64,000 bases of DNA from JAVBPA01 sp031549925 (GTDB taxonomy: Bacteria > Bacillota > Clostridia > Oscillospirales > CAG-272). The first letter of the stretch is position 1; each line of letters begins with the position of its first letter. Positions 17,264-26,466 of this stretch are shown one piece after another. The notes under the pieces were generated by a model. That model saw only the letters and a program-made list of their open reading frames with translations. It did not search any database and was not told the DNA's origin. The position numbers and the translations under genes were made by a program. The stretch lies in the NCBI GenBank assembly GCA_031549925.1, contig JAVBPA010000033.1:26276-90275 (forward strand), written 5' to 3'.

Positions 17264-18562
17264 ATGAAAACATCCCGCATAAAAAAAGCGATAGAAAACG
17301 GTTTATTTGATAATATATTCAAAAATCTTTATGGTGAAGATTTGATTTTATATCAGTGTGCCCGATATAAAAATGCTGTTATTTCATTTGAAAATATATA
17401 CGGCAATGCGGGAGAGGATTCCGATGTCTCCGTTTTTTCCGTACCGGGCAGAACAGAAGTATCAGGAAATCATACCGATCATAATAACGGTTGTGTTCTT
17501 GCGGCTGCCGTTAATTTGGATATAATAGCGATAGCTCAAAAAACAGATGATAATATTATCAGGATTAAAAGCGAAGGTTTTTGTGAAGATATAGTTTCGC
17601 TTGACGATATTAAAATACGTGATGATAAAAAATTTACATCAGCCGCTATAATTGCGGGTGTTTGCGATGGATTTATGAAAGAAGGGTTTTTGACAGGAGG
17701 CTTTAACGCTTATACAACAAATGATGTCGCTAAAGGTTCCGGATTATCTTCTTCCGCCGCTTTCGAAGTTATGTGCGGTAATATCTTAAACCATTTATAT
17801 AATAATGCGGCTGTTTCCGCTTCTGTTATTGCGAAAATTTCTCAATACGCCGAAAATGAATACTTTGGAAAACCCTGCGGACTTATGGATCAAACAGCCT
17901 GTGCCGTGGGCGGATTTGTCGAAATCGATTTTTTCGATTCTAAAAATCCTGTTATAAATAAAATGTCGTTTGATTTGCAAGAAGCCGGTTATAACCTGTG
18001 TATAACGAATACGGGAGGAAACCATGCCGATTTAAATGATGATTACGCTTCGGTTCCTGCCGAAATGAAAGCGGTTGCCGATTATTTCGGAAAGAACACT
18101 CTCCGCGGAATTGAAATGAACGATATTTTGCAAAACATACAAAAATTAAGAGAAATAAACGGTGACAGAGCGATACTTCGCGCTTTACATTTTATTAATG
18201 AAAATAAGAGGGTAAACTCTCAAGCGAAAGCTTTGCGCAGCGGAGATTTTTCCGCGTTTCTTGACGAAGTTAACGCTTCCGGAAAATCAAGCTTTATGTG
18301 GCTGCAAAATGTTTATACAACTAAAAATATAAAAGAACAAGGAATATCTCTGGCATTGGCGATTTCAGAAGCCGTTCTTTCTGATTCGGGAAAAAAATAC
18401 GGAGTCAGAGTACACGGCGGAGGATTTGCCGGAACTATAGCCGCTTTTGTACCGAATGAATACTGTTTGGAATATAAAAAAGAAATGGAATCAGTTTTCG
18501 GTCAAAATACATGTATGACTTTAAAAATCCGCGAAGCCGGAGCTATAAAAATCGATTTATAA
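17264..18562 (+). CDS. galK: Galactokinase family GHMP kinase
   Basis: 432 residues, slightly longer than the usual 390. The sugar-binding signature reads PGRTEVSGNHTDHNNG (61-76), the ATP loop GSGLSSSAAFE (158-168), the catalytic Asp lies in CGLMDQ (D209), and the C-terminal motif is HGGGFAGT (about 389). In the best-known galactokinases the signature has GEHTDY, so Asn replaces Glu here, as I recall is common in clostridial members. It would phosphorylate galactose at C1 for the Leloir pathway, but no galT or galE lies nearby, and another sugar substrate cannot be ruled out. Confidence 0.85.
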   Translation: MKTSRIKKAIENGLFDNIFKNLYGEDLILYQCARYKNAVISFENIYGNAGEDSDVSVFSVPGRTEVSGNHTDHNNGCVLAAAVNLDIIAIAQKTDDNIIRIKSEGFCEDIVSLDDIKIRDDKKFTSAAIIAGVCDGFMKEGFLTGGFNAYTTNDVAKGSGLSSSAAFEVMCGNILNHLYNNAAVSASVIAKISQYAENEYFGKPCGLMDQTACAVGGFVEIDFFDSKNPVINKMSFDLQEAGYNLCITNTGGNHADLNDDYASVPAEMKAVADYFGKNTLRGIEMNDILQNIQKLREINGDRAILRALHFINENKRVNSQAKALRSGDFSAFLDEVNASGKSSFMWLQNVYTTKNIKEQGISLALAISEAVLSDSGKKYGVRVHGGGFAGTIAAFVPNEYCLEYKKEMESVFGQNTCMTLKIREAGAIKIDL

Positions 18563-18626
18563 AAATATTATTGTGTTTTTTATACAAATTTATTTATTGT
18601 TGAATATGGCATAAGAAAGAATTCAA

Positions 18627-19040
18627 ATGAAAAAAAATAAAAAAAACCGAAATATAATAAAAAATAATAATTCAAACCAAAGTAAAGCTAAAAGAATGAA
18701 AGCTCTTAAAAGGATTGGATTATTAATAGTTTCTTTTATTGTGATTTACGGAATATATCATGCTTTTAATATAATGCAGATAAAAATTATCGTTTATTTT
18801 TATTATGCTGTTCTTTTTATATCCCTGATTGCTTTTATTGTTTTGAACAGAGGAATTGATACAAAACTTCCCGAATATGACGAACTTCCGGATGATTGGG
18901 ATAATGAAAGAAAAAATATATATCTGCAGACAGAAACAAAAAAACGAAATATCGGACAAAAATTTATGTATGTTATAATACCCATTTTAATCACATTCGG
19001 CGTTGATCTTGTCTTAATGAACTTTTTTGAAAATAAATAG
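18627..19040 (+). CDS. Three-TM membrane protein of unknown function
   Basis: 137 residues. The first 28 are very Lys/Asn-rich, followed by two close TM segments (about 29-47 and 52-72), a charged loop with a DELPDDWDNE stretch, and a third TM (about 112-132). No family recognised. It starts a tight gene run (gaps of 17, 1, 19 and 22 bases) with walJ, rlmH, a WG-repeat protein and a lipoprotein, suggesting one operon. Confidence 0.7.
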   Translation: MKKNKKNRNIIKNNNSNQSKAKRMKALKRIGLLIVSFIVIYGIYHAFNIMQIKIIVYFYYAVLFISLIAFIVLNRGIDTKLPEYDELPDDWDNERKNIYLQTETKKRNIGQKFMYVIIPILITFGVDLVLMNFFENK

Positions 19041-19057
19041 AAGCAGTAGTTATATAT

Positions 19058-19861
19058 ATGACAATAATTGATAAAACAGAAGACTGTTCATATCCGGAAG
19101 TATGGACGCTTTTTTCCGGAAGCAGCGGTAACAGCGTTTATATAAAACACGGAGATACGAAAATTTTAATTGACGCTGGAATGGCAGCTTCCTCCGTCGA
19201 AGCTTCTCTTAATAAAATAGGAGCTTCACTAAAAGAAATAGCGGCGATATTTATAACGCATGAACATTCCGATCACATACGAGGAACCGGAGTTATCGTT
19301 CGGAGATATAACAAGGGTATTGAAGTTCACGCAGCTTCTCCTACTTCAGATTTCATTGAATGCGGAAACGGTAATTTAAAAGTACATACACCCCAATATG
19401 AATACAGCATTGGATCCCTTGTAATATCTTCATTCAGAACCCCGCACGACAGCAGTATGAGCGTCGGTTACGTCGTAAGAGGAGAAGGAGGGTTTTCAGC
19501 CGCGGTCGCAACTGATTTAGGATGTATTACAGATAATGTTTTAAAAAATCTTGTGAGATGTAATAATGTAATTCTGGAATCAAATCATGATATTGATATG
19601 CTGATGAGAGGACCTTATCCTCAGAATTTAAAGAGGCGTATAATGTCAAGAAACGGCCATTTATCAAATGCGGAATGTTCGGAGGTTGTCTGCGCTCTTT
19701 CACGCAGCGGAGTTGAAAATATACTGCTCGCACATTTAAGTCCGGAAAATAATATGCCGTCACTGGCGCTTGAAACATCGGCGGCTGCGCTTGAAAAATA
19801 TAATCTTCGTCATACAACAATAGGTGTAGCTTCACCCTTTTTACCGACAAGGCTTATATAA
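19058..19861 (+). CDS. walJ: MBL-fold metallohydrolase, WalJ/YycJ family
   Basis: 267 residues with the metallo-beta-lactamase fold. The zinc motif H68-E-H70-S-D72-H73 is preceded by FSGSSGNSVYI (19-29) and ILIDAG (36-41); a late ESNHD and a C-terminal HLSPENN add further ligands. WalJ proteins are linked to the WalRK envelope regulatory system and act as 5' exonuclease-like nucleases. Here no WalRK genes are adjacent; the gene is followed after one base by rlmH, a pairing often seen in Firmicutes. Confidence 0.9.
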   Translation: MTIIDKTEDCSYPEVWTLFSGSSGNSVYIKHGDTKILIDAGMAASSVEASLNKIGASLKEIAAIFITHEHSDHIRGTGVIVRRYNKGIEVHAASPTSDFIECGNGNLKVHTPQYEYSIGSLVISSFRTPHDSSMSVGYVVRGEGGFSAAVATDLGCITDNVLKNLVRCNNVILESNHDIDMLMRGPYPQNLKRRIMSRNGHLSNAECSEVVCALSRSGVENILLAHLSPENNMPSLALETSAAALEKYNLRHTTIGVASPFLPTRLI

Positions 19862-19862
19862 A

Positions 19863-20291
19863 ATGTTTACAATAAATATTGTCGCCGCCGGAGATTTAAA
19901 AGAAGAATTTTATCGGGCAGCCGCCGCGGAATATATAAAAATGCTCTCCGCGTATGCTAAAACCAATATTATTCAAACTTCTGACATTGCAAATAAAATG
20001 ATTGAAGCAATACCTCATAAATCTTATAAAATCGCATTATGTGTTGAAGGCGCGGCTATGCCGTCCGAAGCTTTTGCGGAAAAAATCGAGAAAGCCATGA
20101 TAAACGGATATTCGTCCGTTACATTTGTTATCGGAGGAAGCGAGGGGCTTGACGAATCCGTAAAAAGCCTTTGTGATATGCGTCTTTCATTTTCACAAAT
20201 GACTTTTCCCCATAGGCTGATGCGTATAATACTGCTCGAACAGATATACCGGGCGTTTACAATTATAAACGGAAAAACATACCACAAATAA
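19863..20291 (+). CDS. rlmH: 23S rRNA (pseudouridine-1915-N3) methyltransferase RlmH
   Basis: 142 residues, somewhat shorter than the usual 155-160. The SPOUT knot shows FVIGGSEGLDESV (88-100) and the C-terminal signature FPHRLMRIILLEQIYRA ending in GKTYHK. It methylates pseudouridine 1915 in helix 69 of 23S rRNA on assembled ribosomes. It begins one base after the walJ stop, indicating translational coupling. Confidence 0.96.
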   Translation: MFTINIVAAGDLKEEFYRAAAAEYIKMLSAYAKTNIIQTSDIANKMIEAIPHKSYKIALCVEGAAMPSEAFAEKIEKAMINGYSSVTFVIGGSEGLDESVKSLCDMRLSFSQMTFPHRLMRIILLEQIYRAFTIINGKTYHK

Positions 20292-20310
20292 AATATCGAT
20301 AGATTTAAAA

Positions 20311-21942
20311 ATGAATATAATAAAAAAGATTTCGGGAACATTGACCGCTTTGATTGTAATGGCGGTTATTGCGGCAGCGGTTATATTATATCAAGCCGGT
20401 TATTATGATTTTACATTTATTCCGAGGAACACTTCGGAAAATAAAAACAATTTTGATAACAATGTAACAGCTCAGCCAGAAAAAGAAGAGACATTTTTAA
20501 CCGAAGGCGATAATTTAAAAGATGTTTACGACATTTCAGACATTGAAAAGGAATATTCAGATAATAAAACTAATGATTCAAAAAATTCTGAAACAAAAAC
20601 TTCTTCCATATCAATACCCTACACAAGCACTCTTGCGTCTCTCGGATATTCTATATCAAGAACGGGTACATATAATTCATATAACTATAAAATCGGACAA
20701 ATAGAAACCCTGATTAATTTCCCCAAAATAATAAACAATGAAGACGGACAAAATGTATTATCCGTTTATATGGGTTATATATTGTATAATGACGGAGCTA
20801 ATATTTCGGCTCTTCTTTCAGACGGAACGGTGGCTGTTGCCGGAATCGAAAAACTTCAGCGTACATATTTGCGTGATGCAGAAGGTAATCCGCTTTTTGG
20901 TTATGAGGGAAAGTATTACAGGCTTGTACCAGGAACAAATACAATGGAAGAAGTACAGATTGATCCGCTTTTTGCTCCTTCATTGATATACGACAGTGTA
21001 TATAAAAATATATCTTTAAATAAAGTTGGATTATTCCGTTTCTACACGATAGCCGAAGAAGAAAGAAAAATCGATAGCTCAGGAAAAGATATAACCGAAA
21101 GCATAGACCATAAATTATCTGAAGCTGTAAAAGATAACAAAGATATAGAAGATCCTGAAGTATACGCTAAACTTAAAATACCGGATTATACAATAGAATA
21201 CAGAGACTGTTTACGTTGGGGGTATACAGATTCACGCGGAAACGTGATCATTGACGCAAAATATTATTATGCTTCAGATTTTGACGAATATGGGTACGCG
21301 GTGGTCGCCGAAAGATACGGTGTCGCTTCTATTATAAATAAAAACGGTTCGGTTGTTGTAAATCTGAATTCCAGAATTTTATATCCGGAAGACAGAAACC
21401 GCCGTCCGATATTTGAAAATTATTATTTGCCGGAACAAACTGTATCTCCTTCGGATTTCGGGCTTGATATATCCTCAGGATACATCGGTTATTATGAAGG
21501 ATTGTCTAAAATCGGAATGTTCAGTTTTGATCACGGATTTATACGTATGCGTTATATGAGATACGATTATAAAAATGAAACCGAAGTTGTACGTGATGAA
21601 GAGGTTTTAATAAAGGCTGACGGAACAAGGTTTAATATTCCAGCGGATTATAAACTTATAGCGTATTCCGATGGGATATTATTGCTCGAAAAAGACGGAT
21701 TTTACGGATATTTAGATTATACAGGTAAATGGATTATCCAGCCTATTTATACATATGCGCAGCCGTTTATGCAGGGGCTCGCGGTTTTAGGCTTTGCCGA
21801 CGGAAGAAAAGCAATAATTGATACTGAAGGAAATTTGGTTCTTCCCTTTAATTATACTCATATATCTAATGCTTCATCGGGGGTTATCACGGCTTTCGGC
21901 GAAGGAAGATGGTATATATTGAATATCATGTCCAAATCATAA
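20311..21942 (+). CDS. Membrane-anchored WG-repeat protein
   Basis: 543 residues. One N-terminal TM (about 8-30) is followed by an acidic Asn/Lys-rich linker and a large outer domain. WG-type beta repeats are visible: CLRWGYTDSRGNVIIDAKYY (about 300), GFYGYLDYTGKWIIQPIY (about 466) and GRKAIIDTEGNLVLPFNY (about 500). This repeat family usually mediates surface binding, but no defined ligand is known. It lies in the walJ-rlmH operon and is followed 22 bases later by a solute-binding lipoprotein. Confidence 0.85.
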   Translation: MNIIKKISGTLTALIVMAVIAAAVILYQAGYYDFTFIPRNTSENKNNFDNNVTAQPEKEETFLTEGDNLKDVYDISDIEKEYSDNKTNDSKNSETKTSSISIPYTSTLASLGYSISRTGTYNSYNYKIGQIETLINFPKIINNEDGQNVLSVYMGYILYNDGANISALLSDGTVAVAGIEKLQRTYLRDAEGNPLFGYEGKYYRLVPGTNTMEEVQIDPLFAPSLIYDSVYKNISLNKVGLFRFYTIAEEERKIDSSGKDITESIDHKLSEAVKDNKDIEDPEVYAKLKIPDYTIEYRDCLRWGYTDSRGNVIIDAKYYYASDFDEYGYAVVAERYGVASIINKNGSVVVNLNSRILYPEDRNRRPIFENYYLPEQTVSPSDFGLDISSGYIGYYEGLSKIGMFSFDHGFIRMRYMRYDYKNETEVVRDEEVLIKADGTRFNIPADYKLIAYSDGILLLEKDGFYGYLDYTGKWIIQPIYTYAQPFMQGLAVLGFADGRKAIIDTEGNLVLPFNYTHISNASSGVITAFGEGRWYILNIMSKS

Positions 21943-21964
21943 AAATATAAGAGGTATATAAATT

Positions 21965-23398
21965 ATGAAGAGTTTTAGTTCCATATTGGTTTTAATTTTT
22001 ATGCTGACATGTTTCTTTGCGGCATCATGTTCTGAAAAAGCGAACGAGACTGATACGACAGCTCCTGTTACAAATGAAATTACAGAGGATATGACTGAAC
22101 GAATACCTGATGAACTGCCTGAAATAAATTATGACGGTGATGAAATACGCATATTGACTTCATGCTGGTCAAATAAAGATTTAAATGCTGAAGAACAAAC
22201 CGCGGATACAATGAACGATGCAATCTATGCAAGAAATTTAAAAGTACAGGAGAGATTCAATGTTGTTATCAAACCGGTGCTTGAAAGCGGATCCGAAAAC
22301 GATTTTGGTCCGGCAATGAACGCTTTCAGAAAAGCTGTCGCGACCGCCGATGATATTTATCACGCTTTTTATACTATACAGGCAGTTGCGATTACAGACG
22401 CTACAAATAATATACTTGTAGATTTGTATGAACTTGATAACATAAATTTATCGAAACCATGGTGGGACAGCGGTATTTATGACGTTTGTATCGGAGATAA
22501 AGTGTTTTTTGCCACAGGTGCGATACATTTATCAACCTCCAGTTACACAACATTGATTGCGTTTAATAAAAATTTGTTCCGCGAATGGAATATAGAATAC
22601 CCGTATGGGCTTGTATCCGGCGGGGAATGGAGTTACGATAATTTTATTTCTATAATAAAAGATACCCAGCGTGATTTAAACGGAGATTCTAAAATTGATA
22701 TAGACAACGATTTATACAGCATAGGGGGATGGCAGTACGAAGTCGGATATAATTTTCACACTTCTCTCGGAGGAAATGAAGTAATAAAAAATTCCGAGGG
22801 TGAGCTTGAAATAAATATTTTAAACGAAAATTCTATAAAAGCATTGCAAAGGACAATAGATATTTTCGCCGATTACGGCGGTTTTTATAATAACGTTGAA
22901 TACGGACGCGACAGAAAACTTTTTAAATCAAGCCGGCTTTTGATGCTTGACGCCAGGTTTATGGAAATAGAAGCTCTGCGTGATATGGAAGATGATTTCG
23001 GTATGCTCCCTCATCCGAGAGCGGAAGCGGGAGAAGCCGTTTACACTCAGCTTGTAAACAGCAATGTTGCGACGGTTGTGGTGGTTCCTGTAACAAATCA
23101 AGATTTGGAAATGACCGGAATAATTTTAGAAGCATTGGCTTCTGAATCATATTATGAAATAGTTCCGGTTTACAGTGAAGTTATGCTTAGAATAAAATTA
23201 ACCCGCGATTCAGAATCCGAAGAAATGCTCGATTTTATTTGGAATAATAGAACATACCGGTATGGGCTTGAAACATATAATGATGTAATCAGAGACCTTA
23301 TAGCCAAGAAAGATTATAATTTTGTTTCAAAATATGAAAGACTAAATACAAAAGCTTTGCGAGAAATAGAAAAAATATCAAAAACATTTAATAATTGA
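21965..23398 (+). CDS. Orphan extracellular solute-binding lipoprotein (family 1-like), copy 1
   Basis: 477 residues. Lipoprotein signal with cysteine at 22 (AASC), then an acidic linker and a two-lobe binding-protein body. A loop at 237-249 (DLNGDSKIDIDND) fits an EF-hand or dockerin-like calcium site. Related in layout to the proteins at 34319-35803 and 42715-44157: each has a YARNLK/YERNLA/YNRNLK stretch, a KPWWD/MPWWD/KPWWA motif and the calcium loop at about residue 235-250. No sugar ABC permease or ATPase lies nearby. It probably binds a carbohydrate; the partner transporter is unknown. Confidence 0.87.
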   Translation: MKSFSSILVLIFMLTCFFAASCSEKANETDTTAPVTNEITEDMTERIPDELPEINYDGDEIRILTSCWSNKDLNAEEQTADTMNDAIYARNLKVQERFNVVIKPVLESGSENDFGPAMNAFRKAVATADDIYHAFYTIQAVAITDATNNILVDLYELDNINLSKPWWDSGIYDVCIGDKVFFATGAIHLSTSSYTTLIAFNKNLFREWNIEYPYGLVSGGEWSYDNFISIIKDTQRDLNGDSKIDIDNDLYSIGGWQYEVGYNFHTSLGGNEVIKNSEGELEINILNENSIKALQRTIDIFADYGGFYNNVEYGRDRKLFKSSRLLMLDARFMEIEALRDMEDDFGMLPHPRAEAGEAVYTQLVNSNVATVVVVPVTNQDLEMTGIILEALASESYYEIVPVYSEVMLRIKLTRDSESEEMLDFIWNNRTYRYGLETYNDVIRDLIAKKDYNFVSKYERLNTKALREIEKISKTFNN

Positions 23399-23406
23399 TA
23401 ATATTT

Positions 23407-23452
23407 AAAACTCTAATTTTTCTGAAATAATTTTAGAATATTAGAGTTTTTT
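23407..23452 (+). terminator. Terminator after binding protein copy 1
   Basis: 11-bp stem AAAACTCTAAT (23407-23417) with ATTAGAGTTTT (23440-23450) and a T run continuing to 23452. Confidence 0.8.
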
Positions 23453-23460
23453 ACTTGATT

Positions 23461-23516
23461 TCCTGCGGAATTTCCCATCTTTAAACTGTGGTTTATTGGA
23501 TTCGCAGGATTTTTTT
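23461..23516 (+). terminator. Second, tandem terminator-like hairpin
   Basis: TCCTGCGGAAT (23461-23471) pairs with ATTCGCAGGA (23500-23509) with one bulge and is followed by seven T. The 28-base loop is long for a simple terminator. Confidence 0.6.
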
Positions 23517-23528
23517 GCTTTACATTGC

Positions 23529-23557
23529 TTGACAATTGTAGATGTTGATGATATAAT
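23529..23557 (+). promoter_or_regulatory. Consensus promoter of the FtsX-type permease gene
   Basis: TTGACA at 23529-23534, a 17-base spacer, TATAAT at 23552-23557. It starts 13 bases after a tandem terminator and lies 52 bases before the start codon. Confidence 0.88.
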
Positions 23558-23608
23558 AATTAAATATACAAATTATGCGTATTAGGAAGGAAAGGGAGAA
23601 AAAATTCA

Positions 23609-26452
23609 ATGAAAGAAAAAATAAAATATTATTTTCAGATGAACATTAAACCGGCGGTTAAAAATATATTTTTTAATTTTCGTGCAAATATATTTTTTTT
23701 CTGTGTTATTTTTATTCTTCAGATAATAATGGGGAGCGTTATATGTGCCCAGTCGTCGAATAAAACCCTTGATGAAAGACGCATAAGAGAAGAATATGAT
23801 TATCATATATTATTTCGCGGAGTAAGCCGTTATTGGTCGGAAATGCTGGTTTATTGGGAAGATCGTTATTATATGAGAGGTAACGGCGAATATGAAATTC
23901 TAAAATATGAAGAAGTACAAATCGGAGGGGAAGAACCCGTTTGGGATTTTTATATAAAACTCAGCGGAGGCCGTGACGAAGAAGACGATTTAAACATAGT
24001 TTACTGGGGCTTTATATCACAATTTAAAAATGTTGTAACGACTAGTACTACAGATGCGTCAATGTATGTATCACCGCTTTTTTACAAGGATGCCGAATAT
24101 CGCTTTTCAACATTATTTTTTTGGATTGTTGAAGAATTAACAAAGCACAAACCGTCTGTCAGCACTATTTTCGGAATTGATGTTCCATATGAAAACAAAC
24201 CTCTGTTCGGAATATTTTGGAATTATTTATATGACAGCGGAGATGTTGTTTTTATCGCAACAATTATAATTTTAATTATAGTTGCTTTTATAATTATGAT
24301 TATATTATTATCGGTCCGCCAAAACCATCATAAATTTAATTATGGGATATTTATGACATACGGAGCCGATTCTAAAAAGCTTTTTCATTTAGCGGTTTGG
24401 GAAACATTGCTTGTTATCGGAATAACTCTTATTCCTGCATATATAATGGCAGCTTTTATAAATATGCTGCTTCACTTTTCATCTTCTATCGGATATATAA
24501 TTAAACTTGATGGAATAATCATAACATTTATACTAACAGTTATGATAACGCTGGCAGCTCAGTTTATAACGGTTAAAAAAATGGCGAAACAACAAATAAT
24601 TACACTTTTATACGCCGAAAATAATTCTAACATGGTATCTTCCCCGCGTATGTCATTCGAATTTTATGGACTTAAATTTCCTCTTAAATATGTTGCTTAT
24701 TCATTTTGGCGTTTTAGGAAATATTATATTCCTTTGGTTATTACGGCTGCAGGATATTGTGCTATATTTGTCTGCGGTATATATTTTACTTTTATGTACA
24801 CAAACGCATTAAATTCGTCTGTTGAACCTCAGTTTACAATTACTATTCCGGCTACAGACTGGTATGATTACAATTATCTTGTTAAAGAAAAATTATTTGA
24901 AATAAACGGAGTTACCGATGTAGTATCCGAAATCAGTTCGATAGCTTCTGAAGTGGTTTCCCACATAGTTGTTGATCGAAAATTGGTAATGAAGGGAAAC
25001 GGATTTACAAATGTTGTAAATGATGAAAACTCAATGGCTACTAACGATTTTACCTATATCGCAGCGGATAAAAATATAGCTGACAGATTAAAAAATAAAT
25101 TCGGAGAAGAAGCAATTGAATTTATCAACGACGAGAATTCTGTAACTGTTTCATTCACTAAAAACGAAATAAGGCAACTTGACATAAAAATAGGAGATAA
25201 AATAAAAATTGCAGATTTTATAGAAGCAAAAGGCGGAATAGATTTAGCTGATGATAATACAAAAATTTTGGAACAGCAGCTTTTGCAATATGATTTCAAT
25301 TATGAAATATTTACAGTTTCTTCCGTTATAGAAGAAGAACGAACCGACAGCGCAATGCGTATTTATATAAATTATAATAAATATATGGAAATTGCGGGGG
25401 ATACGAGAGCCGAACTCTTTTTATCATTTGTTGCATTTAATCACGAACAAATCCGCGAAGCATATTTTCCGGTCGGAGAATATTACGAAGAGTATGTAGA
25501 GTATTATTTGTACACTGAAAATAACCAGGAAATCGCTGCTGTAACGGATGTCACGTACCATACAACAGATGAATACGAATTATACGGACTTGAAAAAAAA
25601 CCTTATACAGGAGATATAAACGCACCTCTTTTATATGAAAATAATATTATATTATCACGCTGTATAAACGGCAATAACGCATTGTCGGTTACGGTGGGAG
25701 ATAAGATTAATATTGCGGTAATAAATACAATAGCAAATTATCCGGACTCCTCGCTTACGGGGCTTGACAGACTGGAAAACCAAATATATAATAATGAATA
25801 TGAATTTATGTCTTTTACCGTAGGCTGTATAATCGACGACCCGGATTCAAAAACTCTTGATATTTATTTTTCGCCTGATTCATATAAAGAAATAACCGGC
25901 AATTCGCAGCAATACGAAAATATTTCGGTATATACCGACACAGGCAAAACCGATGTAAACTCTATATTTAATGATATCCGTCAATGGGGATATTTCTTCG
26001 GCAATTCTTCGATAAAGAATCATAATACTTCGTTTAAAGCGGAAATGGAAAAAAACTATAATTATACTGGTTATATGATCATGATTTCCGCTGCGCTCGT
26101 TATAATAAGTATACCCGGAATAATATATACGCAGCTTTTGTTTTATTATAAAAGAAGAGGTGAAATTAAATTGCTGCGGGTATACGGAGCTGTTGATTTT
26201 TCAATTAAAAAGCTTTTTTATTATGATTTTATAATATATTCGTTATTGACGATAACTGTTTATCCGGTTTTTATAATTATTGGAATTATAAATATATTCA
26301 ACGCGGCCCGCGGAATGGGAACAATGCTGGCTTCATTTGAATTTCCTTTAGTTACATTTATATTGGGAATTGTTATATTAATTGCAGAAGGAATAATTTC
26401 GATATTACTTCCATATTTGATATCTGAAAAAAATAATGATTACAAATTATAA
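23609..26452 (+). CDS. Large FtsX-type ABC permease without a linked ATPase
   Basis: 947 residues. An N-terminal TM (about 25-47) is followed by an outer domain, three TM segments (about 210-310) with the FtsX loop FMTYGADSKKLFHLA, another TM near 375, a second outer domain of about 430 residues, and three final TM segments with RRGEIKLLRVYGAVDFSIKKLF. This is the two-FtsX-domain layout of MacB/BceB-like permeases, used in export or peptide-sensing/resistance. Such permeases need an ATPase; none lies beside it. Ribosome site AGGAAGGAAAGGGAG. Followed 14 bases later by a UroD-like gene. Confidence 0.87.
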   Translation: MKEKIKYYFQMNIKPAVKNIFFNFRANIFFFCVIFILQIIMGSVICAQSSNKTLDERRIREEYDYHILFRGVSRYWSEMLVYWEDRYYMRGNGEYEILKYEEVQIGGEEPVWDFYIKLSGGRDEEDDLNIVYWGFISQFKNVVTTSTTDASMYVSPLFYKDAEYRFSTLFFWIVEELTKHKPSVSTIFGIDVPYENKPLFGIFWNYLYDSGDVVFIATIIILIIVAFIIMIILLSVRQNHHKFNYGIFMTYGADSKKLFHLAVWETLLVIGITLIPAYIMAAFINMLLHFSSSIGYIIKLDGIIITFILTVMITLAAQFITVKKMAKQQIITLLYAENNSNMVSSPRMSFEFYGLKFPLKYVAYSFWRFRKYYIPLVITAAGYCAIFVCGIYFTFMYTNALNSSVEPQFTITIPATDWYDYNYLVKEKLFEINGVTDVVSEISSIASEVVSHIVVDRKLVMKGNGFTNVVNDENSMATNDFTYIAADKNIADRLKNKFGEEAIEFINDENSVTVSFTKNEIRQLDIKIGDKIKIADFIEAKGGIDLADDNTKILEQQLLQYDFNYEIFTVSSVIEEERTDSAMRIYINYNKYMEIAGDTRAELFLSFVAFNHEQIREAYFPVGEYYEEYVEYYLYTENNQEIAAVTDVTYHTTDEYELYGLEKKPYTGDINAPLLYENNIILSRCINGNNALSVTVGDKINIAVINTIANYPDSSLTGLDRLENQIYNNEYEFMSFTVGCIIDDPDSKTLDIYFSPDSYKEITGNSQQYENISVYTDTGKTDVNSIFNDIRQWGYFFGNSSIKNHNTSFKAEMEKNYNYTGYMIMISAALVIISIPGIIYTQLLFYYKRRGEIKLLRVYGAVDFSIKKLFYYDFIIYSLLTITVYPVFIIIGIINIFNAARGMGTMLASFEFPLVTFILGIVILIAEGIISILLPYLISEKNNDYKL

Positions 26453-26466
26453 TTTGGAGGCGGCAT

